From Solen grandis (lineage: Eukaryota > Mollusca > Bivalvia > Adapedonta > Solenidae), in contig CM037795.1 of NCBI GenBank assembly GCA_021229015.1, forward strand, positions 14,737,362 through 14,801,361: a DNA stretch of 64,000 bases, read 5' to 3'. The translations under genes and the position numbers were made by a program. Positions 46,101 to 56,499 of this stretch are shown piece after piece. The notes under the pieces were generated by a model. That model saw nothing but the letters and a program-made list of their open reading frames with translations. It did no database searches and was not told the DNA's origin. Position 1 is the first letter of the stretch, and each line of letters begins with the position of its first letter.

Positions 46101-49100
46101 ACTCTTTTAAAAAGCAGTAAAAAAGCAACATTATGCATTGACAGGCATGTGACATTATTCTATAACCAGTTATATTATCCTCGGCTAAGCAGTCATGGCA
46201 GGCAAAAGAATTTGTTTAAAAAACAAAAGTACTTACATTTTTCTTCTCTGAAACCAATGGCTAAAACTTAGTTTTATTTTGCACAAATAATCACCTTTAA
46301 TAATAATAATGGCCCTCCACCATATAAAGTTGGTGGGCCATATAGATTTTCGGTCTGTGCGTCTGTCCGTCCGTTCTCAATCTGTCACATCTCAGGTATA
46401 CTTTTGTGTTTAAGTTTTGTATGCCCCCACCAAAAATGGTGGGGGGGATATAGATTTGCCTTTGTCCGTCCGTATGTACGTGCGTCCGTCAGTCCTGAAA
46501 CTTTGTGACACGCATAACTCAAAAAAGTATTTGTACTACAGACTTGAAAATTCTTGGATATATTATTCATTCACGACATGAACTTGTGCACCTGGGTATT
46601 TTCAACGAACCGAAGTTGACAGAGATATTGGCCTTTGTTTTTAAAAAAAAAAAATCAAAAAAATCCTTGTGACGCATGTAACTCTGAAAGTATTGAAACT
46701 GCATGGGTATATTATTCAGGACATGAACATGCGCACCTTGGTATTTTTTATCGAACCATCATTGAAGTTGACAGAGTTATGGGCCTTTGTTTTTGAAAAA
46801 TATGGAATTTTATGCTTGTGACTCACGTAACTCTGAAAGTATTTAAACTAGACTTAAAACTTCTTGGATATATGATTCAGGACATGAACTTGTGCACCTA
46901 GGTATTTTTATCAAACCTTCATTGAAGTTTACAGTTTCATTGGCCTTTGTTTTTGAAAAAAATATGAAATAGTACGCTTGTGATGCACTCTTAAGGTATT
47001 TGTGCTACAGACTTTAAACTTCATAGATTTATTATTCAGAACATGAACTTGTGCACCTGGGTATTTTTATTGAACCTTTGTTGAATTGACAGAGATATGG
47101 GCCTTTGTTTTTTAAAATATGGAATTTTATGCTTGAAACTCTGAAAATATTTGTGCTTCAGACTTTAAACTTCATGGACTATTACTCAGGACATGACTTG
47201 CACACCTGGGTGTTGGCCTTTGTTTTGAAAAATGCAACGGATGGGGGCATCTGTGTCCTCTGGACAAATTTCTAGTTTTCTTTGAAGATGTCTTCCCATC
47301 TTCATGAAACTCAATGGTACATGTACATATGAACATAATGATCATAATGATATAAGCTATTTTATATACCATCCCTGGTGGTCGAGTGGTTAGAGTGTCC
47401 GCCTCGAGAGCGTGAGGTTATGGGTTTGATCCCCGACCAAGACATACCAAAGTCGTATAAAATGGTACTGTTATACATGTAGCTTCCTTGCTTGGCGCTC
47501 AGTATATAAGATAAGTTGCAGGACTGATTGGCCCGGTGTCAGGATATTGTGACTGAGTGTGGTATAATGCCACATGTCTATGGTGTGATACTGCAGTGTG
47601 GCAGCACTATAACTGTCTCAAGTAGACATCTTCTCCAAATGACTGAAATACTGTTGGTTGGCTGTTAAACCCAACAAACAAACAAACATAGACTGTTCAA
47701 TATTTGATTTTATGTGCTTTGAGCTGCATTCTGATTTCAGCTAGTATACATCCCTATGAAATAAGGAAATTTGTTTCTATATAATATCATATGAGTTATT
47801 TTTATCTTTCTTGTATAAGCAGCTGTTAAAGACAGTGTTGTATTTAAACCATATTTTATGGTCATAACACCTACTACATGTAGTATGATAAATTGATATT
47901 TCATTCTGGTTTCAGAGATTTTTTCAGCCTATTGGGAATGGGTCCTGTACCTTTCAAATTGGGAATTTTTGAATCCTGAAAATAAGAAAATTGGGAAAAA
48001 AGAATTGCAAATCATGAGATTGGGAAATTGGTTGTACATTTGCAAAAGCCTTTAACAGGTTATTTTACTATGCTGTGATACTGGTTTAAAGTGATTCATT
48101 TAAGAAAAGGATAAGATACAGAGCATTACAAATCGAAAATAATGACTTAAATACCGTATCCACGTCTGTACACTTTTGGACAGGAAGCCGTCCCAATAGC
48201 TAATACATATATCAGATTCTTCTACATTTTGCTCTAGTAAGTAATGTAATCAGATTAATTTTAACATGTTAATGATATTTTGTCTCTGTAACTTAGGATA
48301 GAGCGATATTGTTACTTACATATCAACCCTGCCCTGGTCTAAACTTAAATACAAAAAAAAATCATAATCATGACAGTATCATAGCAGAGCATTATATTTT
48401 CTGTTCTGAAAGATTTTATTCCATTAAATTATTTCAAAATTCCATGAATTGCCTTGCACAAACTTATAAGCTAGGATGTTGTAGCAGTATTTTTCATAAT
48501 ATTATGCCAGCTCTCAGGACTATTGGTCCTTTGATCTTCTTTAAAAATGACTTCACATCATTATGAAAATTGGTATGTACGTTATGTTTATTGTGATATC
48601 AACTATTCAAAATATAAATTTATGCAATTTTATGACCTATATTTCACGGCTGAATGAAGATGGTAAAATTGTTTGTTTGTCTCAGGTTTACCTTCGTGTT
48701 TAAGCTTTTTTTTCTATGAAGATGATTTTACATCATCATGCAGCTAGATCCTAATGTACATCAATATATATACAATATATATATGTACTTGGAAAATACA
48801 AGCAAATATTTTGTTTTGACCAACATATGCCAGAGGGAAATCAATGTCGCAGAGACACATTTCCTTTTTAAATTTTAGTTGATTTCTTGAAAACAATTTC
48901 CCAGGGTTAGTTTCATTATATATATGAATTATATAGAAAAATTCAAAATTCTTCTCTGAAACAAATAACCAGCTAAATTTTGAACTACTGTTTTACTTTG
49001 AGAATATCTTCTACATGCTCACAACGATGCAGAATGCAACAGACAGTACTGCACTTATCCTGAGACAATTCAGGGATCATAACCCATTGCTTGCAGTTTT

Positions 49101-49364
49101 GACAGCCTTGTTCAGTAGGACTATGCAAAAAATACAGTAACTCATACAGGCTTTGAAGGCAATATAAGGTGAGTGACTTCAGGGCCATCTTGGCCCACTT
49201 TTTTTATTTTTTTTTTAATAGATCTATTTACAGTGTAAACTTAGTGATTTTTTTAATCTCTTAGATTACACTGGACAAAGACTTGCCTCCTGAGCAAAAG
49301 TTACAGGCTCTGTTGGAACACATGGGAAGATTTAATGAGATGGTTGGTAACCAAGTAGCTGTTG
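43144..49364 (+). CDS. HEPN (DZIP3-like) domain protein, 5' part; gene runs into an assembly gap
   Basis: The exons run 43144-43883 (63-nt leader, ATG at 43207), 45996-46079 and 49265-49364, with phases 0, 0 and 1 at the successive donors. The start MASEESANFYRISSLILD is typical of mollusc proteins opening with a DZIP3-like HEPN domain. Residues ~1-175 cover 'FDISLIVKLLLNVCHNVVPP', 'HWDNITP' and, after a one-base slip, 'LSLVADLIRLRNIRNSSSML' followed by AHAS. The RN...H stretch corresponds to the HEPN R-x4-6-H motif, but here seven residues separate R and H. A charged helical segment follows (EKEINDLKKRKLDLSEPEDK). Exons 2-3 add short helical pieces (NINEFLQEFNIYLMNQGIAQ). HEPN proteins are often RNA-binding or RNA-cleaving, but the role of this expanded mollusc group is not settled. 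The 3' end is missing. A pseudogene is possible because of the frame slip. Confidence 0.72.
43207..43883 (+). CDS. HEPN gene coding exon 1 with one-base slip in a C run
   Basis: Frame 1 is open 43207-43521 and then runs off into LIMTCHLWQI and a stop. The continuing HEPN sequence (DHDLSLVADLIRLRNIR) is in the next frame from 43521. The switch sits at 43517-43522, a run of six Cs, where seven would keep the family pattern in frame. The exon ends 'GAGAAG|GCAAGT', the classic GC-donor sequence. The nearby GT (43888) would leave a phase that does not fit exon 2. Confidence 0.75.
44237..44885. repeat. ~150-bp tandem units of a dispersed repeat in HEPN intron 1
   Basis: It opens 'tatccccaaaacccctggta' and repeats 'aaggtcaaagtcacaggtca', 'gctgtaactaagaaatggat' and 'gattttcaaataat' about three times. 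45225-45500 holds units of the 19886 family ('ttttatgccccttcattg', a G run, 'ttgaccataacacggaaatc'). It is non-coding. Confidence 0.6.
45996..46079 (+). CDS. HEPN gene exon 2 (84 nt, phase 0 to 0)
   Basis: The acceptor 'cttttttatgcag' and donor 'CAG|gtgagt' bound 28 codons beginning MDRNQTSKNINEFLQEF. It reads through in phase 0 as exon 1 requires. The surrounding longer frames are chance extensions into introns. Confidence 0.65.
46305..47275. repeat. 'tatgcccccacc' dispersed repeat with ~170-bp tandem units in HEPN intron 2
   Basis: Two hairpin starts are seen: 'ggccctccacc'/'ggtgggccat' near 46310-46350 and 'gcccccacc'/'ggtgggggg' near 46423-46448. About four units follow with 'ttcaggacatgaacttgtgc', 'cacctgggtatttttat' and 'gacagagatatgggcctttg', closing with 'gggggcatctgtgtcctctg'. 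It is non-coding. Confidence 0.65.
47371..47688 (+). mobile_element. SINE family A, complete tRNA-derived copy
   Basis: The head 'TGGTGGTCGAGTGGTTAGAG' (box A) and 'GGGTTTGATCCCC' (box B) resemble a Ser/Leu-type tRNA. The body follows, with 'gacataccaaagtcgtat', 'ggcccggtgtcaggatat' and 'gtgatactgcagtgtggcag'. The 3' end 'gttaaacccaacaaacaaac' carries an (ACAA)n tail. It is the best reference copy of the family in the window. Confidence 0.85.
47689..49264. other. HEPN intron 2 remainder, nothing recognised except a short repeat copy
   Basis: 48540-48760 carries a unit related to 17390-18760. 49160-49200 ends 'ggtgagtgacttcagggcca' plus 'tcttggccca', a worn Helentron-like 3' end. No further exon was found. 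Confidence 0.45.
49265..49364 (+). CDS. HEPN gene exon 3 (100 nt, phase 0 to 1)
   Basis: The acceptor 'aatctcttag' and donor 'GTTG|gtaagt' bound ITLDKDLPPEQKLQALLEHM followed by GRFNEMVGNQVAV. It is helical in appearance with no recognised motif. Assignment to the HEPN gene rests on strand, order and matching phase. Confidence 0.55.
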
Positions 49365-50000
49365 GTAAGTGTTGATAAAGCACTGTGATAGAGGATAATG
49401 ACCTCCTTGTTTTTTTTTTTGTTTTTTTTACAAATAATCTTCGTTATTTTTAACTCACTAGAGCACAGCATGATCACGGTGAGTTATTAGGATAACTCTT
49501 TGTCCAATGTTGTGTGATGCAAGTCATTAACAATTTTTTAAAGACATCTCCTCTGAAACCACTTGGTAGAGATGGATGAAACTTTGCATGAATTGCGCGT
49601 AAATTCATGTACAGTGTATCAGCTAAATCTTTCACCCAAAGCTTTATTTTGAAACAAGACTGGGGTTTTGGTTATGGCTGTACAAATGTAAGCACATCTA
49701 GCATGAAAATATATTTTACAAATTTTACTTTTTTTTTAAATCAGTTTTTATTTATTTATTTATTTATTTTTTTTTTTTGCTGTAACAAAAAAAAATCTGA
49801 GTATTCTGCAGAGTAGATGCATACCTATGGCTATCCATGCAAATTAAATTTAATCAGAATGGGTTGTGTTTCTAAATATCATCAGCTTTACCATTTTTAC
49901 ATAACTTTATAAGTATTATTTTTATGAAACTAACTCCTGAATATTTTTCCTGCAAGGAATAAGTACAAACAGTAGGCTGATACATCATCATGTTCACTTT
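49365..50000. other. Sequence between HEPN exon 3 and the gap
   Basis: A worn Helentron-like 5' start ('actcactagagcacagcatg') lies near 49452. The rest is AT-rich with poly-T. No exon is recognised. Confidence 0.45.
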
Positions 50001-50100
50001 NNNNNNNNNNNNNNNNNNNNNNNNNNNNNNNNNNNNNNNNNNNNNNNNNNNNNNNNNNNNNNNNNNNNNNNNNNNNNNNNNNNNNNNNNNNNNNNNNNNN
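50001..50100. other. Assembly gap of 100 N
   Basis: Exactly 100 N, a conventional placeholder for a gap of unknown size. The 88- and 72-aa frames spanning it are meaningless. Confidence 0.98.
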
Positions 50101-51006
50101 TGCATGACAGAAGATTTTGAAAAATAAGTTCTGATCATGGAATTCCATGATTCACTTTAAAAACATTGATTTTTAAACAAACCTCTCATTGTCACTCCGT
50201 CCAGTATACCTTCATATACATGTACATATGTGTGTGTAGTGTGTGTGTGTGTGTGTGTGTGTGACAATAAGCTTTCAGGCTGCTTTATCAACATAAGGCA
50301 AGTTGGCCTTACTGCTTACCCACTGATTAAGAAAAATATATAATTGAAGCATACGAAAAATTATGTAAAACCATTTACCTGTACATACCAGCCAGGTGTG
50401 CAGGCGTTCACAGTTCCCCAGTGTCCAGAGGCCATGGATGTTCTGCAGAAAAGAGCCGTGGAAAAGGGGGTAGGAATATGTGTTGTGTATGCGTGATGCA
50501 TAACATGTTGTCAAATTAATCAATATCTTCACAGCTTTGTAAGATCTGCTTAATCTTCCATTAGTCGTTTTGGAAATGCAGTGCAGGTCCATTATTATTA
50601 TCTACTTCATTAAAACACAACGAATGCCAGTATAATATTGTTCAAACCATACCCAAAAGTCTATTTACATAATGTGTGGTTTTGTTTATTTAAATAACCC
50701 ACGGCAACTAAATACAATGGTGAACTTTTCCAATGTATACACATGAAGCTATTGAAACTAAGGTAATCAATCCATCATTAAATTTTGGTCATGGTCAATC
50801 AAGTGATCGTGGAAATCTTAAAGTAAATGGAGACGGTGACTGTTTATATGCAATACTATGAGACATTACATGAGTATGTATTTGAGACATTTTGTAAGCA
50901 GTTGAACAAGTCATAAATGGGAGATAACCCTTTAATAAAGCTGGGACTTACATCTTCAAAGCAACAACTGGACGTACTTACAGCAGTGTCTGTTATTTTG
51001 TTGCAG
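50101..51006. other. Sequence upstream of the first FPGS exon
   Basis: A (GT)n microsatellite lies at about 50229-50262. I looked here for preceding FPGS exons and found none. Confidence 0.45.
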
Positions 51007-51139
51007 TGCCCATTGTCATTGTGTCCAGACTTGAGCTGTTATGAGACTCCGCCCAAGTTAGGTATCCAGGGGTCCGTCCAGAAGATAAACGCCTCTATTG
51101 CACTGCAACTTTGTCAAACCTGGATCAAATGGCACAAGA
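51007..51139 (+). CDS. FPGS: FPGS exon a (phase 0 to 1)
   Basis: The acceptor 'tattttgttgcag' and donor 'AAGA|gtgagc' bound CPLSLCPDLSCYETPPKLGI followed by QGSVQKINASIALQLCQTWI and KWHK. It matches the end of the ATPase domain in animal FPGS (SCPLYLCP and NAALALQLA-type text). The ATG at 50917 belongs to intron, not to a start. Confidence 0.88.
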
Positions 51140-54100
51140 GTGAGCCTACTGTTGTATACCAAAGTATGAAGTTTACTTCAAAATATAATCTTTATGATTA
51201 TAAAAACAAAATAAAGAGCGAAGAGTTCCAAATGTCCTTGATCTTGAACAGTAAAAGCTTTTGAAGGGTTTATTTTAGAAATTTCATGAGGATCGATTAC
51301 TTGACGACAAAAAAAAAAAAAAAATAATTTGAATTTATTGCCTCCGAACTCAATCATTAACTTTCAGATAAACAATCCGTGGTGAATAACTGTCTGAAAT
51401 GAAAATAATAAACAGAGTCTTAGTAACTAAACATTTAAGAATATTTCTTTCGATCAATTTGTCTCATGTGTATTTCTGTTTTAAGAGGGTTCTCCTTTAG
51501 TTCATAAATAGCAGTAGATATAAAGAGTTGAATGGTGTATAATTTAGGAAAACAGGAAGGAGGGGATGAGACTCAATCAGAACCTGCCCAGCAGGTCGGT
51601 GGGCGTGACAAATCCCCACCCACAGCAGACCCTATAATTCTTACCCCCCCCCCCCCCCCCCCCCCCTAATCTCGAGGGTAGGTCTAAATGTTCATCTTTT
51701 TATTCCTGCCGAACACGTTTATTGAGGCATATTGATCGTAACTATGGTTGCATATTACCGACTTCATTTCAAATTACTGATTTACTTGACTTGACTATTT
51801 GATTTTACCGTCGCTTCGACAGTATTTCAGTCATACAGCGACGTCCAGCTAATTACAGGTGGAGGAAGACCCCGAATGCACGGAGACATCCAGGTAGAAC
51901 CACCGACCTACCGCAAGCCAGCTGGAAGGCTTCCTCACATGAGAGTCCGAATGACCCTGCAAAGATTCAAACCCACGCGGTGAGGGGCTGAGTGAGTGTT
52001 TAAGTCAGCGACTTTACGCCCTCGGCCACGGAGGCCCCAATTACTGATAAAATTCAAGGACAATAACTCTTGAAAATGATGTTTCTTGCCATTGCAACTG
52101 ATATTATATTTAGATAAAATCATAAAACTTGGCTGAAAACTCGTTTTGGAAATGGTGCCAAATGATAGGGTCATTTCATTGCTGTTTCATCAAGTTTTGA
52201 CCTACATTTACTCAACTTATAGCAATGCACTGTATTGCAAAGACATGTCTCATAAACGACGTTAAAGTTACTTTCCTTTACTTACGAATGTGTAATTAGC
52301 GTTCGTGATGGGCGGAGCTTGTTCTGAAACACACTGTTCAGTAAAACCACGGATGTCTCAGTGTACATGGGGTGTTTCAGAAGTTCATGGACTTTTTCTA
52401 TAGACTGAATAAATATTGACACAAGGTAGTAGAGGAGATAGGAAGAAAATCCATGAATTTCTGAAAAATCCCTTGTATGTTAATTTTATGCTGTCATTGT
52501 TCTGAGCTAAATATAGAACGAGACAGCCACAATTTGCATTTTTTCTAATAGAATCTTTCCTGTAAATTAGACATTTCTCAAGGTTTTTCAGTGATGAAAT
52601 TAAAACTGAATTATATATGTTGTAAGTGCATTCGGATTTAGGTCTAACATCTATAAGATACTGGGACTTTAACTTTCAGATTTAAAAATTCGTGTTGGAT
52701 AACTTTATGAAATGAAAATAATAAACAGAGTTATAGTAACTAAACATTTAAGAATATTTCTTTCTATCAATTTGTTTCATGTGTATTTCTATTTTAAGAG
52801 GGTTCTCTTTTAGTTCATAAATAGCAGTAGATATAAAGTGTTCAATGGTGTATAATTTAGGAAAACAGGAAGGAGGGGATGAGACTCGACCAGAACCTGC
52901 CCAGCAGGTCGGTGGGCGTGACAAATCCCCACCCACAGCAGACCCTATAATTCTTACCCCCCCTAATCTCGAGGGTAGGTCTAAATGTTCATCTTTTTGT
53001 TCCTGCCGAACACGTTTATTGAGGCATATTAATCATAACTATGGTTGCATATTACCGACTTCATTTCAAATTACTGATTTACTTGACTTGACTATTTGAT
53101 TTTACCGTCGCTTCGACAGTATTTCAGTCATACATCGACGTCCAGCTAATTACAGGTGAAGGAAGACCCCGAATGCACGGAGACATCCAGGTAGAACCAC
53201 CGACCTACCGCAAGCCAGCTGGAAGGCTTCCTCACATGAGAGTCCGAATGACCCTGCCAAGATTCAAACCCACGCGGTGAGGGGCTGAGTGAGTGTTAAA
53301 GTCAGCGACTTTACGCCCTCGGCCACGGAGGCCCCCAATTACTGATAAAATGCAAGGACAATAACTCTTGAAAATGATGTTTCTTGCCATTGCAACTGAT
53401 ATTATATTTAGATAAAATCATAAAACTTGGCTGAAAACTCGTTTTGGAAATGGTGCCAAATGATAGGGTCATTTCATTGCTGTTTCATCAAGTTTTGACC
53501 TACATTTACTCAACTTATAGCAATGCACTGTATTGCAAAGACATGTCTCATAAACAACGTTAAAGTTACTTTCCTTTACTTACGAATGTGTAATTAGCGT
53601 TCGTCTGAAAGCATGGAGTTTCCCAATACTTAATGCAACTAGGGTAATGATAATGAGAAATACAGGGCAAAATAGTGAGAAAGATGGGCGGAGCTTGTTC
53701 TGAAACACACTGTTCAGTAAAACCACGGACGTCTCAGTGTACATGGGGTGTTTAAATTCATATTTTTAAATTAAGGGGAAAACCATGAAGTTTGAAAAAT
53801 CCCTTGTATGTTAATTTTTGCTGTCTTTTTTTCCTTGCAACTTTTTAAAACTTGGCTGAAAACTCGTTTTGGAAATGGTGCCAAATGATAGGGTCATTTC
53901 ATTGCTGTTTCATCAAGTTTTGACCTACATTTACTCAACTTATAGCAATGCACTGTATTGCAAAGACATGTCTCATAAACAACGTTAAAGTTACTTTCCT
54001 TTACTTACGAATGTGTAATTAGCGTTCGTCTGAAAGCATGGAGTTTCCCAATACTTAATGCAACTAGGGTAATGATAGTGAGAAAGACAGGGCAAAATAG

Positions 54101-56456
54101 TGAGAAAGATGGGCGGAGCTTGTTCTGAAACACACTGTTCAGTAAAACCACGGACGTCTCAGTGTACACGGGGTGTTTCAGAAGTTCATGGACTTTTTCT
54201 ATAGACTGAATGAATATTGACACAAGGTAGTAGAGGAGATAGGAAGAAAATCCATGAATTTCTGAAAAATCCCTTGTATGTTAATTTTATGCTGTCATTG
54301 TTCTGAGCTAAATATAGAACGAGGCAGCCACAATTTGCATTTTTTCTAATAGAATCTTTCCTGTAAATTAGACATTTCTCAAGGTCTTTCAGTGATGAAA
54401 TTAAAACTGAATTATATATGTTGTAAGTGCATTCGGATTTAGGTCTAACATCTATAAGATACTGGGACTTTAACTTTCAGATTTAAAAATTCGTGTTGGA
54501 TAACTTTATGAAATGAAAATAATAAACAGAGTTATAGTAATTAAACATTTAAGAATATTTCTTTCTATCAATTTGTTTCATGTGTATTTCTATTTTAAGA
54601 GGGTTCTCTTTTAGTTCATAAATAGCAGTAGATATAAAGAGTTGAATGGTGTATAATTTAGGAAAACAGGAAGGAGGGGATGAGACTCAACCAGAACCTG
54701 CCCAGCAGGTCGGTGGGCGTGACAAATCCCCACCCACAGCAGACCCTATAATTCTTACCCCCCCTAATCTCGAGGGTAGGTCTAAATTTTCATCTTTTTG
54801 TTTTGTTCCTGCCGAACACGTTTATTTAGGCATATTGATCGTAACTATGGTTGCATATTACCGACTTCGTTTCAAATTACTGATTAAATCATGGGGAAAT
54901 AACTCTTGAAAATGATGTTTCTTGCCATTGCAACTGATATAATATTTAGATAAAATCTTAAAACTTGACTGAAAACACGTTTTGGAAATGGTGCCAAATG
55001 ATAGGGTCATTTCATTGCTGATTCATCAAGTTTTGACCTAAATTTACTCAACTTATAGCAATGCACTGTACTGCAAAGACATGTCTCATAAACAACGTCA
55101 AAGTTACTTTCCTTTACTTACGAATGTGTAATTAGCGTTCGTCTGAAAGCTTGGCGTGTCCAAATATTTAATGAAACTTGGGCAATGATATTGGAAATTG
55201 GGTTTTTCGGGTGTACGTATTCAGATTTACAATACTTTCGTAATTAGAAGTATTGAATTGAACATTGTGTTGTTTGTATGGAACAGGACTGGAACGTTGC
55301 ATATGGAAAGGACGCAACCAGAAGATCTCCACCCCGGGGATTTCCTTCTACCTGGATGGGGCACACACCGTGGAGAGTGTACAGGTAAAGGTCGTGACCT
55401 TAATCTTTAGTCCTGGTCACAAACTTTGATATGTGTTGTCTCATTGTAAACTATCTTGTAAATTCGACTGAATAAAAGATTGTGACGGTGACTTTGCATC
55501 TCCAGGGCTGTATTTTGCTATGTTAGAACAGTTTAAAATGTACCTACCAAGAATCGTGAATATTGAGTAACTTTTCCATTGAAAAAGGATTTACACATCA
55601 AAATATAATAATGCAATGTAAACCTCGTTTAGAATGAAAATAGCAATACCAATGTGCTACAGAAAAATACCTTTAAATAGCCTGTCAACTCGATTGATAT
55701 ACATGTGTTTTTGTTGTTGTTGTTGCTGCTGTATCATGTGGTAGAGCGTCCGCCTCGGGAGAGAGAGGTTGTGGGTTCAATATCTGGCCGCGACATAACA
55801 AAGTCGTAAAGATGGTACTGGCATAGATCTCTTGTTTGGCGCTCAGCATATAAGGGTAGTTCTAAGACTGGTTGGCCCGGTGTCAGGGTTATGGGAATTG
55901 ATATGGTATCGTGCAACATATCTACGGTGTAATACTGCAGTGTCGCATTAATATATCTGTCTCAAGGAGACGTCGACTCCAAATGACTGAAATACTGTCT
56001 GTAGGACATTAAACCCAACAAACAAATGTATCACATCCATTGCATATAACCATGTTTGTACTTCTTTTATGTTTAACTTTAACTCAAACCCTTAATCCAA
56101 TAAGTTGTATTTTTTCTTGATCACAGCAATGTTTTGATTGGTTTCGGATGGAATCAAAAAGGGAAGCTGACGAATTAGGGTATGTAAGATTTGAAATAAA
56201 AACAAACACATGTGCATAAAGATTACGAAATTAGATGATATCATTATAAGTTCATGGAAATCAAAAACTGATTGACTTCTCATGTCGAAGAAGAGACATC
56301 TGTGTGAATTGACCTGAATTGAAATGAATTGAGTTGTTTTTACTTTGTTTAGCCGACGTGTCTATTAATTGTGGGATAGGGGAATCATTTGTTTGTAAAG
56401 TTTAGTTTAAATTATTTCTATATATCAGATATTTATTGCAAATACAAGCGTACACG

Positions 56457-56499
<43 letters not shown>

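Larger units (their letters stand above)
51480..55150. repeat. Partial tandem duplication (3-4 copies) inside the large FPGS intron
   Basis: 'taagagggttctc...agttcataaatagcagt' starts near 51481, 52795 and 54597. Each is followed by the same ~0.9-1.3 kb ('aaaacaggaaggaggggatg', 'ctgcccagcaggtcggtggg', 'gatgggcggagcttgttctg', 'tactttcctttacttacg'). A shorter extra copy lies at about 53848-54180. Copies are highly similar. Copy 1 has a C run of about 24 at 51643-51666 where the others have six or seven. The 60-87-aa frames here (VYNLGKQEGGDE...) recur with the duplication and show no recognised domain. Confidence 0.85.

Noticed and set aside
45819..46271. 150-aa frame as a single-exon gene
   Set aside because: Only 45996-46079 has splice sites and fits the HEPN gene phase; the rest is lysine-rich intron translation.
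49872..50148. Frames of 88 and 72 aa across 49872-50148
   Set aside because: They run through the 100-N gap, so most of the sequence is unknown.
50917..51264. 115-aa frame starting at 50917 as a complete small protein
   Set aside because: Only 51007-51139 matches FPGS, and acceptor and donor sites bound that part. The flanks are intron.
52845..53099. 84-87-aa frames (VYNLGKQEGGDE...) recurring in the FPGS intron
   Set aside because: They recur only because the intron segment is duplicated. Part of the second runs into a SINE, and no domain or conserved ends are seen.
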